From assembly GCA_945873855.1 (NCBI GenBank), contig CAMCEN010000002.1, positions 62,001 to 126,000 on the forward strand: 64,000 nt of DNA, written 5' to 3'. The notes below the pieces were generated by a model. It had not been told where the DNA came from, ran no database searches, and was given only the letters and a program-made list of their open reading frames with translations. The stretch is from an uncultured Campylobacter sp. GTDB lineage: Bacteria; Campylobacterota; Campylobacteria; Campylobacterales; Campylobacteraceae. Below are positions 17,220 through 25,117 of the stretch, in pieces. Both the position numbers and the translations under genes were made by a program. The first letter of the stretch is position 1. Every line of letters begins with the position of its first letter.

Positions 17220-17636
17220 GTGAGTACTTTATTTTTGGTTTTACAATTTGTTTTTGCTATCGTGCTAACTATTGCGATTTTACTACAAAAGTCAAGTTCT
17301 ATCGGTCTTGGTGCGTATTCTGGTAGCAATGAAAGCCTTTTTGGCGCAAAAGGACCAGCTGGCTTTTTAGCTAAGTTTACCTTTTTGGTAGGTGCGCTCT
17401 TTATCTTAAATACTATCGCACTTGGCTATACATATAATGAAAGCTTGCGCGGGTCTCTTACGCAAAGTAAAGAGTTTAAATCTCTAGTGCCTGATGCTGC
17501 ACCGGCTGCGCCTATTAGCAACGCTCCAGCTGCGCCTGTGATGGATACAAACCAAACACAAGCCGTGGATGAAAATCAAACATCTATAGCCCCAGGTGCT
17601 GATACAAACACAACTGATACAAATGCCACAAAATAA
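17220..17636 (+). CDS. secG: Protein-export membrane protein SecG
   Basis: The gene starts with GTG at 17220; no ATG fits. The 138-residue protein has two transmembrane segments (about 2-20 and 50-70) with the conserved KSSSIGLGAYSGSNESLFGAKGPAGFLAK loop between them. SecG assists SecYE in protein translocation. The C-terminal 55 residues form an Ala/Pro tract changing to an Asp/Asn/Thr-rich acidic tail, longer than in many bacteria but common in this class. It lies 11 bp after the BI-1 gene and 9 bp before frr. Confidence 0.93.
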   Translation: MSTLFLVLQFVFAIVLTIAILLQKSSSIGLGAYSGSNESLFGAKGPAGFLAKFTFLVGALFILNTIALGYTYNESLRGSLTQSKEFKSLVPDAAPAAPISNAPAAPVMDTNQTQAVDENQTSIAPGADTNTTDTNATK

Positions 17637-17645
17637 GGATAAAAA

Positions 17646-18203
17646 ATGATAGCACAAATACTAAAAAACCAAGAAGAACACGGCAACAAAAGCTTAGAGG
17701 CTCTAAAGCGTGATTTTGGCACGCTGCGTTCTGGTAAGGTAAATATTGCGATTTTAGATCATATCACAGTAGACTACTACGGCACGCCAACCCCACTAAA
17801 TCAAGTAGCTACCGTGCTTGCAACAGATGCTAGCACCATAGCTATCACTCCGTGGGAGAAAAAAATGCTAAAAGATATAACTAGCGCGCTAGCAGCGGCA
17901 AATCTTGGCGTAAATCCTACAAATGATGGCGAGTGCGTGAAGCTCTTTTTTCCACCGATGACGAAAGAAGATAGAGAAAAAAGCGCAAAAGAAGCCAAAG
18001 CAATGGGTGAAAAAGCCAAGGTTTCAGTTCGTAATGTTCGCAAAGAAGCAAATGATGAGATCAAAAAAATAGAAAAAGATAAAAGCATGGGCGAAGATGA
18101 GATCAAGCGTGGCTATGACGATGTCCAAAAGCTAACTGATAAGTTCATAGAAAAAATAGATGAGCTTGTAGCACACAAAGAAAGCGAGCTTATGAAAATA
18201 TGA
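17646..18203 (+). CDS. frr: Ribosome recycling factor
   Basis: This 185-residue protein splits post-termination ribosomes with EF-G. It shows the usual [22 protein letters not shown]-terminal helix, [14 protein letters not shown], and the [20 protein letters not shown] segment. An AAGGATAAAAA site precedes the ATG. The stop overlaps the pyrE start by 4 bp (ATGA). Confidence 0.97.
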   Translation: MIAQILKNQEEHGNKSLEALKRDFGTLRSGKVNIAILDHITVDYYGTPTPLNQVATVLATDASTIAITPWEKKMLKDITSALAAANLGVNPTNDGECVKLFFPPMTKEDREKSAKEAKAMGEKAKVSVRNVRKEANDEIKKIEKDKSMGEDEIKRGYDDVQKLTDKFIEKIDELVAHKESELMKI

Positions 18204-18808
18204 ACTTAGAGAGTGTTTATAAAGAGGCTGGAGCGTATTTAGAAGGGCATTTTTTGCTAAGTAGCGGCAATCACTCGCAGTTTTATTTACAAAGCGCAAA
18301 AGTACTTGAAAATCCAGCCTTGGCTAGCAAACTAGCTGATGAGCTTTTTAGCGTGATAAAAAATGCTGGAATTAGCTTTGAGAGTGTGTGTTCGCCTGCG
18401 CTTGGTGGAATTCTAGCTGGATATGAGCTAGCTCGCGCTGGCAACAAGCGCTTTATTTTTACAGAGCGAGTAGATGGGCAAATGACTCTGCGCCGTGGCT
18501 TTGAGGTAAAAAAAGGCGAGAAATTCATTATCTGCGAAGACGTGATAACAACTGGTGGCTCAGCAGTGGAGAGCGCAAAAATCATTGAAAGCCTTGGCGG
18601 AGAGGTAGTAGGATATGCTGCCTTAGCAAGTAGGGGTTTTTGTAAAATGGTGGGTGGCTTAGAAAATCCAGCTCCAAATGCCAAATTACCTAGCGATAAG
18701 CCATTTTTTGCCCTTGGTGAGTTTGGTTTTGCTATGTTTACGCCTGATGAGTGTCCGCTGTGTAAAAGTGGGTCTAAGGCTGTAAAACCAGGAAGCCGTG
18801 GCAACTAA
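18200..18808 (+). CDS. pyrE: Orotate phosphoribosyltransferase
   Basis: A 202-residue enzyme converting orotate and PRPP to OMP in pyrimidine synthesis. The PRPP-binding loop is [18 protein letters not shown] near residue 110, and [17 protein letters not shown] is the orotate-side motif. A pair of Cys in the C-terminal DECPLCKSG suggests a small metal-binding tail seen in related thermophilic-type PyrE proteins; this is inferred. Start ATG overlaps frr. Confidence 0.95.
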   Translation: MNLESVYKEAGAYLEGHFLLSSGNHSQFYLQSAKVLENPALASKLADELFSVIKNAGISFESVCSPALGGILAGYELARAGNKRFIFTERVDGQMTLRRGFEVKKGEKFIICEDVITTGGSAVESAKIIESLGGEVVGYAALASRGFCKMVGGLENPAPNAKLPSDKPFFALGEFGFAMFTPDECPLCKSGSKAVKPGSRGN

Positions 18809-19125
18809 AATCTAGAATTCCTAGTATAAAAAACTAGAATTCCTAAAATAGAATTTGGAATTCCATAAAAACAAAATTGGAATTCCTAGGACTTTTTAAT
18901 AAACATTTAGAATTCTTAAAATAGAGTTTAGAATTCCTAGAACGGAATTTGGAATTCCGTAAAAGCAAAATTTGGAATTCTTAAAATGGAATTTAGAATT
19001 CCCTAAAAGCAAAATCTAGAATTCCTAGCAATAAAACGAGAATTTCTAAAAGCAAAATTTTGGAATTCCCTGAAAGCAAAATCTAGAATTCCTAGAATAA
19101 AATCCTAGGAATTCTAGATTTTTAA
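18809..19125. repeat. Dense GAATTC-family repeat array
   Basis: About 315 bp with no gene. Roughly every 15-25 bp a unit of the type TTTGGAATTCC, TAGAATTCCTA or GGAATTCCATAAAA occurs, separated by AAAATAGA or AAAGCAAAATC spacers. Many units here read GGAATTCC without the central CTAG, unlike most other places. The leader to the next ATG (19126-19145) holds AAAGGGCTAAA as ribosome site. Confidence 0.88.
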
Positions 19126-19145
19126 AACCATTTTAAAGGGCTAAA

Positions 19146-19601
19146 ATGAACAAAACCAAAAGCACGCAAAACAGCCCAAAATCAAGTCAAAAAGCAAAAC
19201 CAGCCCCACTTATTTTGCGCTTTAAAGCTTTTATTATTGATATGTTTTTAATAGCTGCGCCGCTACTTTATTTTACTGCTTATATCGTGCTAAATGGCAA
19301 AGATGATTTTCAGCAAAATCAGCTTGCGATTTTTGTACTTTGGGCTGTTTTTGGGCTGATTCAATCGCTGTTTTTTGCCAAAACTGCCGCAAGTCCTGGA
19401 TACAAAGCCCAAGGCATTTACGCAGTTGATAGTAGCGGCAAAAAGGCAGCCTTTCATCAGTATTTGCTGCGTTATATTTGTTTTGTGATGCTTTTTGTAG
19501 TTGGCGGGACGATAATAGCCTTTTTTCGCAAGGACAAAAGAGCCTTACACGACATTATTTCTCGCACAATTGTAGTGATAAAAACCGAGCAAAAAAGCTG
19601 A
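19146..19601 (+). CDS. RDD-family membrane protein
   Basis: A 151-residue protein with a Lys/Ser-rich N-terminus (1-22) and three or four hydrophobic helices. The first helix carries the family's Arg and Asp (LRFKAFIIDMFLI), and KRALHDIISRTIVV near the C-terminus is the second conserved part. RDD proteins have been linked to sodium or proton exchange in some bacteria; a role here is not known. It is followed by cdsA 61 bp on. Confidence 0.85.
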   Translation: MNKTKSTQNSPKSSQKAKPAPLILRFKAFIIDMFLIAAPLLYFTAYIVLNGKDDFQQNQLAIFVLWAVFGLIQSLFFAKTAASPGYKAQGIYAVDSSGKKAAFHQYLLRYICFVMLFVVGGTIIAFFRKDKRALHDIISRTIVVIKTEQKS

Positions 19602-19662
19602 TTTTTAAGCAAAATTTGGCTAAAATCAGCCCCTAAAAAATCAATAAAGAAAGTTTTTAAAG

Positions 19663-20424
19663 ATGTTTACTTCTTTGCTTAATAGAATAATAGTCGCAGC
19701 CTTGCTTATAATAGCATTTAGCGTGCTTGTTGTGCTTGATAGCTTTTGGCTAAACTTCGCAGTTTTTGCCCTGCTTTTATGCGTGGCGATGTATGAGAGT
19801 TTGCCGCTTTATGGGTTAAATCAAAAGTTTTTAATCATCATTGCCCTTGTGTTTTTTAGCTTTTCAATCTTTTTAAATCCGCTTTTTGCTATGCTTACTA
19901 TGCTCTGTCTTGTAGCTGGCGGCGTAGCTTTTGTAAAAAGCCCTGAACCAAAGCTGATTTTGCCTTTTCTCTATCCAGCTGCACCTGTTTTTGCGCTATT
20001 TGCGCTATTAAACGAGTGTGGCATGCTCTGCCTTGTCTGGCTTGTGATCACCGTAGCCACGAGCGATACAGCAGCCTTTGCTTGTGGCAAAATTTTGCGC
20101 CTTAAAAAGCCTGATATCTTGCGCTCATTAAGCCCAGCAAGTCCAAATAAAAGTATCCAAGGTGCCTTGGCTGGCGTTATTTTGGGCAGTTTTGCAGGCG
20201 CGCTTTATGCTAGTATTTTTGTAGATGTTAGCTTTTTTGTAGCACTTGGTGCTAGCGTGCTAGCGTGCGTGTTTGGTGTGTTTGGCGATTTGTTTGAGAG
20301 TTATTTAAAGCGTCTTAGCGATGTCAAAGACAGCGGCAAGATTTTAGGCGAGCATGGTGGCGTGCTTGACCGCTTTGATGCGATTTTCTTTGGTGCGATT
20401 GCTATGTTGGTGGTGCTTGCTTGA
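19663..20424 (+). CDS. cdsA: Phosphatidate cytidylyltransferase
   Basis: CdsA forms CDP-diacylglycerol, precursor of all phospholipids, in the inner membrane. The 253-residue protein has about seven transmembrane helices and ends with the family signature region SDVKDSGKILGEHGGVLDRFDA (about 222-243). The stop TGA overlaps the TTG start of dxr by 4 bp. cdsA-dxr-pgp1 is the order I recall for C. jejuni. Confidence 0.95.
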   Translation: MFTSLLNRIIVAALLIIAFSVLVVLDSFWLNFAVFALLLCVAMYESLPLYGLNQKFLIIIALVFFSFSIFLNPLFAMLTMLCLVAGGVAFVKSPEPKLILPFLYPAAPVFALFALLNECGMLCLVWLVITVATSDTAAFACGKILRLKKPDILRSLSPASPNKSIQGALAGVILGSFAGALYASIFVDVSFFVALGASVLACVFGVFGDLFESYLKRLSDVKDSGKILGEHGGVLDRFDAIFFGAIAMLVVLA

Positions 20425-21524
20425 TAGTCTTAGGAAGCACCGGAAGCATCGGCAAAAACGCCCTTAGCCTAGCCGGGGAGTATGGACTTAGCGTAACAGC
20501 CCTAGCCTGCGCGTCAAACTACAAGCTTTTAAATGCGCAGATTAAAGACTTTGCGCCAAAGCTAGTTTTTATAAAAGATAAAAAATTAGCAAAAAATGTA
20601 AATCACAGCCGTGTATTTTGTGGCGATATAAAAGAGTTTTTAAGGGCTTGTGCTAGCGAGTGCGATTCTAGTAAAACCACGCTAATAAACGCACTTGTGG
20701 GCTTTGGGGGGCTTGTGCCTAGCAAGCTAGCGGGGGAGCTAGGCTTTCATCTAGCCTTAGCAAATAAAGAAAGTTTAGTAGCTGGTGGGGCTTTTTTAGA
20801 TACTGCTAAAATCACGCCAATTGACAGCGAGCATTTTGGCTTAAAGTTTTTGCTTTCTAGTAAGCTAGCAGAGCCAAAAAAGCTTATTATCACAGCATCA
20901 GGTGGGGCAGTAGTAGATATAAAAAGCCCCAAAAAAATAGCTAGTCTTAGCCCTAAAAAAGCCCTAAAACATCCTAACTGGAATATGGGCGCAAAAATCA
21001 CAATTGATAGTGCTAGCATGGCAAATAAGCTTTTTGAGGTACTTGAGGCTTATCATCTTTATGGTATAAAAAACATAGATGCGCTTATTGAAAGGACGAG
21101 CAAGGTTCATGCAATAGTTAGCTTTGATGATGGTTCTAGCACAGCGCATATTAGCTTGCCTGACATGCGCTTAGCTATTGCGCATGCGCTTAATTTGGCT
21201 GGGAATTCTAGAATTCCTAGCCAGACTAAGCAAGTTTTGCCTGATTTTGATTTTTTGGGGGCAAAATTTACTTTTGAGAAAATATCTTTAAAAAAATATC
21301 CTATATTTAGCCTAAAAAATGAAGTGCTAAAAAAGCCAAAATCAGGCGTGATAATAAATGCTGCAAATGATGTAATGGTAGCTAGGTTTTTAGCAGGCAA
21401 ATGCGCCTTTGGCGATATTGCTAAAAATATTTTAAAAATATATGAAAAATATAATAATATAGATATTTCATCATTTGAAGATGTCTTAGAGGCTGATTTG
21501 ATGATAAGGAAAGTTTTAAAATGA
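20421..21524 (+). CDS. dxr: 1-deoxy-D-xylulose 5-phosphate reductoisomerase
   Basis: The second MEP-pathway enzyme, making MEP with NADPH and a metal ion. The start is TTG at 20421 (TTGA overlap with cdsA), giving MIVLGSTGSIGKNAL, the standard N-terminus. Substrate motifs include ANKESLVAGG, PIDSEHFG and NMGAKITIDSASMANKLFE. Length is 367 residues. Near residue 260 the protein reads LAGNSRIPSQTKQ, where NSRIP is encoded by a full GGGAATTCTAGAATTCC palindrome (21200-21217), so a repeat insertion is tolerated inside this enzyme. Confidence 0.95.
   Translation: MIVLGSTGSIGKNALSLAGEYGLSVTALACASNYKLLNAQIKDFAPKLVFIKDKKLAKNVNHSRVFCGDIKEFLRACASECDSSKTTLINALVGFGGLVPSKLAGELGFHLALANKESLVAGGAFLDTAKITPIDSEHFGLKFLLSSKLAEPKKLIITASGGAVVDIKSPKKIASLSPKKALKHPNWNMGAKITIDSASMANKLFEVLEAYHLYGIKNIDALIERTSKVHAIVSFDDGSSTAHISLPDMRLAIAHALNLAGNSRIPSQTKQVLPDFDFLGAKFTFEKISLKKYPIFSLKNEVLKKPKSGVIINAANDVMVARFLAGKCAFGDIAKNILKIYEKYNNIDISSFEDVLEADLMIRKVLK
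21199..21218. repeat. In-frame palindromic repeat inside dxr
   Basis: GGGAATTCTAGAATTCC is translated as GNSRIP between LNLA and SQTKQ in Dxr. Confidence 0.8.
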
Positions 21525-22882
21525 TAAAAAATATATTTTTAGCTCTTTTTGCTTTTAGCTTAGTTTTAGCTGAACCTAGCTTTTCGCTTATTAAAAAAGG
21601 CGAGGAAAACAAAGAAGCCGTGCTAGTAATAGGCGGCATACAAGGCGACGAGCCAGGCGGGTTTTTTAGCGCAAATCTGCTAGCAACCGAGTATAATGTA
21701 ACAAAAGGCGCACTTTGGGTCGTGCCAAATCTAAACTTTCCAAGCATAGTAAAAAATAATCGTGGCGCAGCTGGAGATATGAATAGAAAGTTTGCTAAAA
21801 TCAGTCCAGAAGACCCTGATTATAAAGCAGTAAATTTCATCAAAGATATCATCACGCACAAAGAAGTAGCTTTTGTCGTGCATTTACACGATGGCAGCGG
21901 CTTTTATAGACCAGAGTTTATAGATGCTAAACACAGCCCTGCTAGGTGGGGAAACTGTGCTATAATAGACCAAAGCGAGCTAAAAGGCGTTAAATACGGC
22001 GAGCTTGAAATAAACGCAAACCGCATAGTAAAAACAATAAATGAAAAAATCAAAAACAAAGAACATATCTATCATCTAAAAAACACGCACACCGCTCAAA
22101 AAGGCAGTAAAGATGCCGAGCAGCTAAACTCTCTAACCTACTTTGCTATCACAAAAAACAAGCCAGCTTATGCAAATGAAGCTAGCAAAGAACTAGATGT
22201 CTACACTCGCATCTACTATCATCTTATCGCCCTTGAAGAGTACATGCGTATAGCAGGGCTAGAGTTTGAGCGTTCTTTTGAGCTAACTCCAAATGGCATA
22301 AAAGAAGTAATGAAAAAAGAGATTAGGCTAAGCCTTTTTGATGATAGGTTCTTGCTTGCCCTAAAAGATCCAAGAGCTAGTATAAACTACATTCCAACGC
22401 CGATAAATCAGCAGTTTTCAAGTAATTATCAAAGCCAAAATCCGCTTGTTGCTATCGTAGATGAAACACGCAAAGGCAAAAAGGGCAAAGAGACAAATAT
22501 TTATTATGGAAATAGACTGCTTACAAGCATTAGGCCGCAGTATTTTGAGTTTGGTCATAGTTTGCCTGCTGCTAGTGTTAAAGTAGATGGGCGAGATGAG
22601 ATTGTTACCTTTGGTAGCAAAATCCATGTAGATGATAATATAATCATAAACTCACAAAAAAATGTGCGTGTAAATGTAATAGGCTATGAAAATCCTAGCA
22701 AAAAAGAAACTGATGTAAAAATCACCAAAAAAGATATACAAAGAAATTACAGCATTGATAAGGCTGGTAAGATTTTTAGAGTAGAGTTTTATGAGCAAGA
22801 AAGCGGCAAAAAAGACAAGTTTTTAGGTATGTTTTTGGTAGAATTTGCTAGGCTTGAAGCACTAAGTATCAAGCAAGGCTAA
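21521..22882 (+). CDS. pgp1: Peptidoglycan D,L-carboxypeptidase Pgp1/Csd4 family
   Basis: A 453-residue secreted M14-type zinc peptidase (signal peptide about 1-17). Pgp1 of C. jejuni and Csd4 of H. pylori trim the muropeptide tripeptide to a dipeptide and determine helical cell shape. The zinc site is visible as Q41-x-x-E44 (GGIQGDEPGG) and H123 (VVHLHDGSGFY). The Gln in place of the usual first His is the known hallmark of this subfamily. Beyond about residue 250 are the additional C-terminal domains. It overlaps dxr by 4 bp. Confidence 0.92.
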   Translation: MIKNIFLALFAFSLVLAEPSFSLIKKGEENKEAVLVIGGIQGDEPGGFFSANLLATEYNVTKGALWVVPNLNFPSIVKNNRGAAGDMNRKFAKISPEDPDYKAVNFIKDIITHKEVAFVVHLHDGSGFYRPEFIDAKHSPARWGNCAIIDQSELKGVKYGELEINANRIVKTINEKIKNKEHIYHLKNTHTAQKGSKDAEQLNSLTYFAITKNKPAYANEASKELDVYTRIYYHLIALEEYMRIAGLEFERSFELTPNGIKEVMKKEIRLSLFDDRFLLALKDPRASINYIPTPINQQFSSNYQSQNPLVAIVDETRKGKKGKETNIYYGNRLLTSIRPQYFEFGHSLPAASVKVDGRDEIVTFGSKIHVDDNIIINSQKNVRVNVIGYENPSKKETDVKITKKDIQRNYSIDKAGKIFRVEFYEQESGKKDKFLGMFLVEFARLEALSIKQG

Positions 22883-22894
22883 AAGGAGAAGTAA

Positions 22895-23512
22895 ATGTCT
22901 ATAATTGAAGGTGCAATTCGCTTTATGCACACAGGCTTTAACGAGCACAAAGAGCTTTTTAATGAGCTAAAACAAGCTCAAAATCCACACACGCTCTTTA
23001 TTGGCTGTTCTGATTCTCGTGTGGTGCCAACTCTTATCACCCAGACCCTGCCAGGAGAGCTTTTTGTCGTACGAAATGTAGCAAACATAGTGCCAAAATA
23101 CCGCTTAAAAGATGAGTTTTTGGCTACAACTAGTGCTATTGCTTATGCGATAATTGCTTTAAATGTAGAAAATATCGTGGTTTGCGGGCATAGTAATTGT
23201 GGTGGTTGTGAGGCTATCTGGCATCCAAAAAAGCTAGAAAATATGCCAAGCGTAGCAAACTGGCTGCGCCAGCTAGATGATGTAAAGCACGAAATACAAA
23301 ACTCTGATGCTCCACTTGAAGAGCGTGCGTGGCTTACTGAGAGGCTTTGTATTCTACAAAGCTTAGAGAATCTTCGCACCTTCCCGCAGGTAAAAGAGCG
23401 TGAAAAAAAGGGCGAGCTAAAGCTCTTTGGCTGGCATTATATAATAGAAACTGGCGAGGTTTTTAGCTACAAAAATGGCGAGTTTATACTACTAAATGAG
23501 GAGCAAAAATGA
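22895..23512 (+). CDS. Beta-class carbonic anhydrase
   Basis: A 205-residue enzyme interconverting CO2 and bicarbonate. Zinc ligands are visible in GCSDSRVVP (Cys, Asp, Arg dyad, near residue 38) and VVCGHSNCGGCEA (His and Cys, near residue 98). An AAAGGAGAAG ribosome site precedes the ATG. It is the homologue of the single beta-CA that supports growth at low CO2 in C. jejuni (Cj0237, from memory). The stop TGA overlaps the ATG of a tiny acidic gene (ATGA). Confidence 0.95.
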   Translation: MSIIEGAIRFMHTGFNEHKELFNELKQAQNPHTLFIGCSDSRVVPTLITQTLPGELFVVRNVANIVPKYRLKDEFLATTSAIAYAIIALNVENIVVCGHSNCGGCEAIWHPKKLENMPSVANWLRQLDDVKHEIQNSDAPLEERAWLTERLCILQSLENLRTFPQVKEREKKGELKLFGWHYIIETGEVFSYKNGEFILLNEEQK

Positions 23513-23688
23513 GAAATTATGATGATTTTGATGAGGATATAGAGGGGCAAGAAGACAGCCGTTATAACGAGGATTACGAGGACGAAGACGACGACTTTGA
23601 TGATGATTTTAGCAGTGGCAAAAGCTATAATTACGACGATGATGACTACGAGTATGATGATGGCAGCGACGAAGAAGATGAGTACTAA
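23509..23688 (+). CDS. 59-residue highly acidic protein of unknown function
   Basis: This small reading frame starts at ATG 23509 inside the carbonic anhydrase stop (ATGA) and ends at TAA 23686-23688. The protein is almost entirely Asp, Glu, Tyr, Ser, Gly and Asn (MRNYDDFDEDIEG..., ending GSDEEDEY), with only three basic residues and no cysteine or hydrophobic core. It is predicted to be disordered. The overlap, and the preceding GAGGAG within the carbonic anhydrase gene as a ribosome site, support translation. I do not recognise a family. Confidence 0.65.
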   Translation: MRNYDDFDEDIEGQEDSRYNEDYEDEDDDFDDDFSSGKSYNYDDDDYEYDDGSDEEDEY

Positions 23689-23702
23689 ATAGATTAAAAT
23701 TA

Positions 23703-24036
23703 CTTTTTTTGCTTCGCATCCGCTGGTTGGGGGTTAGGGGGTATTTTTTATCTTTGGAATTCTAGATTGAGAATTCTCTTTGGGAATTCTAGTTTAGGGA
23801 ATTCTAGTTTAGAGAATTCTAGATTAAAGAATTCTAGATTAAAGAATTCTCTTTAGGAATTCTAGAATTCCTAGAAAAAATACCCCCTAACCCCCAAAAC
23901 TAAGCAACCAGCGGATGCGAAGCAAAAATAGGAATTCTAGTTTAGGGAATTTTAGTTTAAGGAATTCTCTTTAATGAATTCTAGTTTAGGAAATTCTAGA
24001 ATTCTTTTTAGCCAATTCTAAAAGAGGTTAGGGAAT
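23703..24036. repeat. Composite inverted repeat with GAATTC array
   Basis: No gene. The left arm reads TTTTGCTTCGCATCCGCTGGTT then GGGGGTTAGGGGGTATTTTTTA. The right arm (23874-23930) reads AAAAATACCCCCTAACCCCC then CAACCAGCGGATGCGAAGC. The arms enclose about ten GAATTCTAG half-units. A further GAATTC run continues to the nitroreductase stop. The whole can fold into a large hairpin. Confidence 0.85.
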
Positions 24037-24037
24037 T

Positions 24038-24616
24038 CTAAATTATTTTATATCTATCATCTTTGCGCTTTGGGGCTTTTGGGGCTTCATCAGGGACGCC
24101 AAGGGTTAGCATCGCTAGCATTTGACCTTTATCCTTTGCGTAGCGGTCTTTAAAAGTCTGCGCAAAGCCCACATTTATAGGCGCCCTCATCCAGCAAGTC
24201 CCAAGCCCAAGCCCACTAGCAGCTAGGCACAGATTTTGCACAGCTGCTGCGATGCTTTGTGTAAGGGCACTTTCGCTACTCTCATCATAGGGCTTTTGAG
24301 AAAAAACCAGCACATAAACGCTAGCTGCACCAAGACTTTTTATAAAGCTTAAAGTCTGCGCTGCTACATCAGGATGCTCCTTAAAATACTCTTCAAGCGG
24401 TGCTTTCATCTGCGCTGCGACTTGCTGCATAATGCCCAGAATATAGCTTTTCTCGCTCTCATCGCAAACCGCCACAAAATACCACGGTTGCGTGTTTTTT
24501 GAACTTGGTGCCATACAAGCAGCATTTAGGATTTGCTCTAAATCAGCCTTAGAAATTTCAGTATTTTTATATTTTCTAATTGAGCGACGAGAGTTTATAG
24601 CTTCAAAAATATCCAT
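24038..24616 (-). CDS. Nitroreductase-family flavoprotein
   Basis: I place the start at ATG 24616 (MDIFEAINSRRSIRKYKN), preceded by AAAAAGGATAATAA; the in-frame extension upstream to 24730 encodes a non-family Cys/Ser-rich stretch and is rejected. The 192-residue protein matches FMN-dependent nitroreductases: RRSIRKY at the N-terminus, CMAPSSKNTQPWYFV, and ASGLGLGTCWMRAP in the second half. These enzymes reduce nitro compounds and quinones with NAD(P)H. The true substrate is unknown. Confidence 0.9.
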   Translation of the reverse strand: MDIFEAINSRRSIRKYKNTEISKADLEQILNAACMAPSSKNTQPWYFVAVCDESEKSYILGIMQQVAAQMKAPLEEYFKEHPDVAAQTLSFIKSLGAASVYVLVFSQKPYDESSESALTQSIAAAVQNLCLAASGLGLGTCWMRAPINVGFAQTFKDRYAKDKGQMLAMLTLGVPDEAPKAPKRKDDRYKII

Positions 24617-24782
24617 ATTTATTATCCTTTTTCTGCCAAGCTTAAAAACATAGTCTTTTTGCGCTTTAGCGTGGGTAAATGTGCTAGGAGCGAGCGAGCA
24701 CGAGGCACAGATAGAACAAAAGTTCATCAAGCGAAGTGCGAAGTGAGCTACCAGTACAGATGCCTACGCAAAAGCAGTAAAA

Positions 24783-25098
24783 AGCTGTGGCTATAAGCCG
24801 AGTTCTGTTTATGTAGCCATTTATCTCGCCCCAATGTCACCAAAGGGGTCTAGCGAAGCGTAAAATCTCAGAGCTTTACCACCGCTTCTTGCTGCAAGCT
24901 GGGTTTACATAGCTGCGTGGCTTGTTCTTGCCTGCGCACTGGTGGGCTTTTACCCCGCCGTTTCACCTGTACCACTGCTGGTAGTTTGCTTTCTGTTGCA
25001 CTATCCCTAGGCTCTCGCCCGACGCCTGTTAGGCGTAGCTTTGCTCTGATGCAGCTCGGACTTTCCTCTACTTTTGTAGCGACTACTTGCCACAGCAA
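24783..25098 (-). ncRNA. rnpB: RNase P RNA (bacterial class A)
   Basis: On the minus strand the universally conserved GAGGAAAGTCCGAGCT lies at 25068-25053, and the 3' end carries AACAGAACTCGGCT (24809-24796) followed by TATAGCC. The P1 helix can be drawn between GCTGTGGC (25096-25089) and GCCACAGC (24791-24784), which fixes both ends. Downstream reads CTTTTTACTGCTTTT, a T-rich end. This is the catalytic RNA that matures tRNA 5' ends. Small reading frames on both strands across this stretch are not genes. Confidence 0.95.
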
Positions 25099-25103
25099 GC
25101 GCA

Positions 25104-25109
25104 ATTATA
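25104..25109 (-). promoter_or_regulatory. -10 box of rnpB
   Basis: Minus-strand TATAAT in GTGCTATAATTGCGC, with the predicted RNA 5' end about 7 bp downstream; it lies just past the stop of the LptF/G gene. Confidence 0.75.
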
Positions 25110-25117
25110 GCACAATT

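Noticed and set aside
18809-19125. Repeat array as a possible CRISPR
   Set aside because: Units are short palindromes with irregular short AT-rich spacers, not 23-37 bp repeats with unique spacers, and no cas gene is near.
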